Of a stretch of DNA of 48,839 nt, positions 48,349 to 48,839 are shown one piece after another; within the stretch, counting starts at the first letter, position 1; each line of letters opens with the position of its first letter. The notes beneath the pieces were generated by a model that worked only from the letters and a program-made list of their open reading frames with translations, made no database searches and was not told the origin of the DNA. Made by a program: the position numbers and the translations under genes. The stretch lies in the IMG/VR virus record IMGVR_UViG_3300020122_000353, positions 1 through 48,839 of that record. One strand, given 5' to 3'. The DNA is from a virus.

Positions 48349-48839
48349 CTAGATCGGGTATGCCTCCTCAATGCAGAAACCGGAGGCCGTGTCCCCCGTT
48401 GTACCCGCTTTGAATTGACAGGTGAAAGAAACTGTTGTGCTGTTCGCGTATTGAGCTTCATACACAACAACCGGTGTCCGCGCCGAGTTAAACGCCCCCG
48501 CCAGTTGGTTCACCGGCGAGCCGTTGCATACCGCTGCATCAGAGGCATCAACGCTACCCACGGCGTTCGTACCAGCGGCGGTTCCCATAATACATGGGAA
48601 GGCGTTGGCAAGCGTACCTGCTAAGGATGGCTGGAACGTAACCATGACAATCCATGCCCCTGTTGGTCCGAGAGACACACCGGTCGTTAAACTCAGCGAA
48701 GCCATGGTAACATACGATCCGTTTGTAAGTGCCGCGCTAGAGAACGACACACTATTGATTTTGGGGTAAACCGTCGGACCTGTAGGCCCTGTCGCTCCGA
48801 CCGGACCTGTAGGCCCTGTCGCTCCGACCGGACCTGTAG
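48349..48839 (-). CDS. Collagen-like exported protein, C-terminal part (wraps window end)
   Basis: Continuation of the gene that starts at 231. After the Gly-X-Y repeats and a short linker (GPTVYPKINSVSFSSAAL) comes a domain of about 130 aa, beta-rich with five Cys (for example NAFPCIMGT, VSFTCQFKAGTTG, GFCIEEAYPI) that resembles trimeric head domains of collagen-like proteins. Together about 218 aa: signal peptide, linker, collagen repeat, globular head. Confidence 0.8.
   Translation of the reverse strand, partial: TGPVGATGPTGPVGATGPTGPTVYPKINSVSFSSAALTNGSYVTMASLSLTTGVSLGPTGAWIVMVTFQPSLAGTLANAFPCIMGTAAGTNAVGSVDASDAAVCNGSPVNQLAGAFNSARTPVVVYEAQYANSTTVSFTCQFKAGTTGDTASGFCIEEAYPI
48775..48839 (-). 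repeat. 27-bp collagen-coding repeat (right part) = 65-bp terminal overlap
   Basis: Identical to 1-65 of the window: two and a partial copy of the 27-bp unit. This is most likely the overlap left by closing a circular assembly graph rather than a biological terminal repeat, since it lies inside a coding repeat. Confidence 0.85.

Noticed and set aside
48775-48839. Biological direct terminal repeat of 65 bp
   Set aside because: Lies inside a tandem coding repeat and equals the overlap expected from a circular assembly; only its removal restores the reading frame.

Overview
The window reads as one complete genome of a short-tailed (podovirus-like) tailed phage. The first 65 bases (1-65) are identical to the last 65 (48775-48839). 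After removing that overlap, a collagen-like gene cut by the window ends closes in frame (657 nt, 219 codons), so the molecule is circular or circularly permuted at about 48.77 kb. No integrase, excisionase or repressor, transposase, CRISPR array or single-subunit RNA polymerase was found. This looks like an uncultured lytic phage that uses host RNA polymerase. The host cannot be named: a phage CsrA, two GroES-like proteins and Sec signal peptides are seen, together with two GAAC-N4-GTTC boxes of the kind bound by Gram-positive-type LexA.

Layout. There are two large transcription units. The rightward (+) unit, about 17778-32977, is the early/replication arm. It starts with small conserved phage genes, a DUF4406 protein and a dNMP kinase. 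A run of many mini-genes follows (19.5-23.4 kb), including csrA. Then come a PrimPol-ATPase primase-helicase, a SNF2-type helicase, a uracil-DNA-glycosylase/family A DNA polymerase fusion, a RecB/Cas4-like nuclease, a Sak4-like RecA-fold ATPase whose sequence order is circularly permuted, a DUF669-type ssDNA-binding protein and a VRR-NUC nuclease. Genes are coupled by ATGA/GTGA overlaps.

The leftward (-) unit starts near 17.7 kb, runs down to base 1, wraps to 48839 and ends at 32901. In transcription order it encodes: an HTH-metallophosphoesterase; small regulators, a two-TM peptide and a Cpn10-like protein; a lysis region (GH24 lysozyme, holin candidates); packaging (putative small terminase, TerL); head (portal, scaffold, HK97-type capsid); four consecutive predicted exported proteins, including a fibre-like and a collagen-like protein; connector and tail proteins (adaptor, lectin-like and repeat proteins, GroES, a nozzle/stabiliser); DUF4326 and GNAT-like proteins; and a DNA-ejection block (Gly/Gln-rich protein, a PurD-like ATP-grasp enzyme, a coiled-coil protein and a 906-aa transglycosylase protein). 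The two arms converge at 32.9 kb with a 77-bp antisense overlap.

RNA features include a minus-strand tRNA-Trp(CCA) with a short D-arm placed against the early operon, a cluster of hairpins in its leader, a 97-nt cloverleaf-like element before a terminator in the head region, and three convincing hairpin terminators. The most unusual finding is the circularly permuted Sak4-like ATPase at 30956-31780. Others worth attention are the altered polymerase active-site residues, the exported-protein cluster, the two GroES-like genes, the LexA-like boxes and two possible leaderless promoters.
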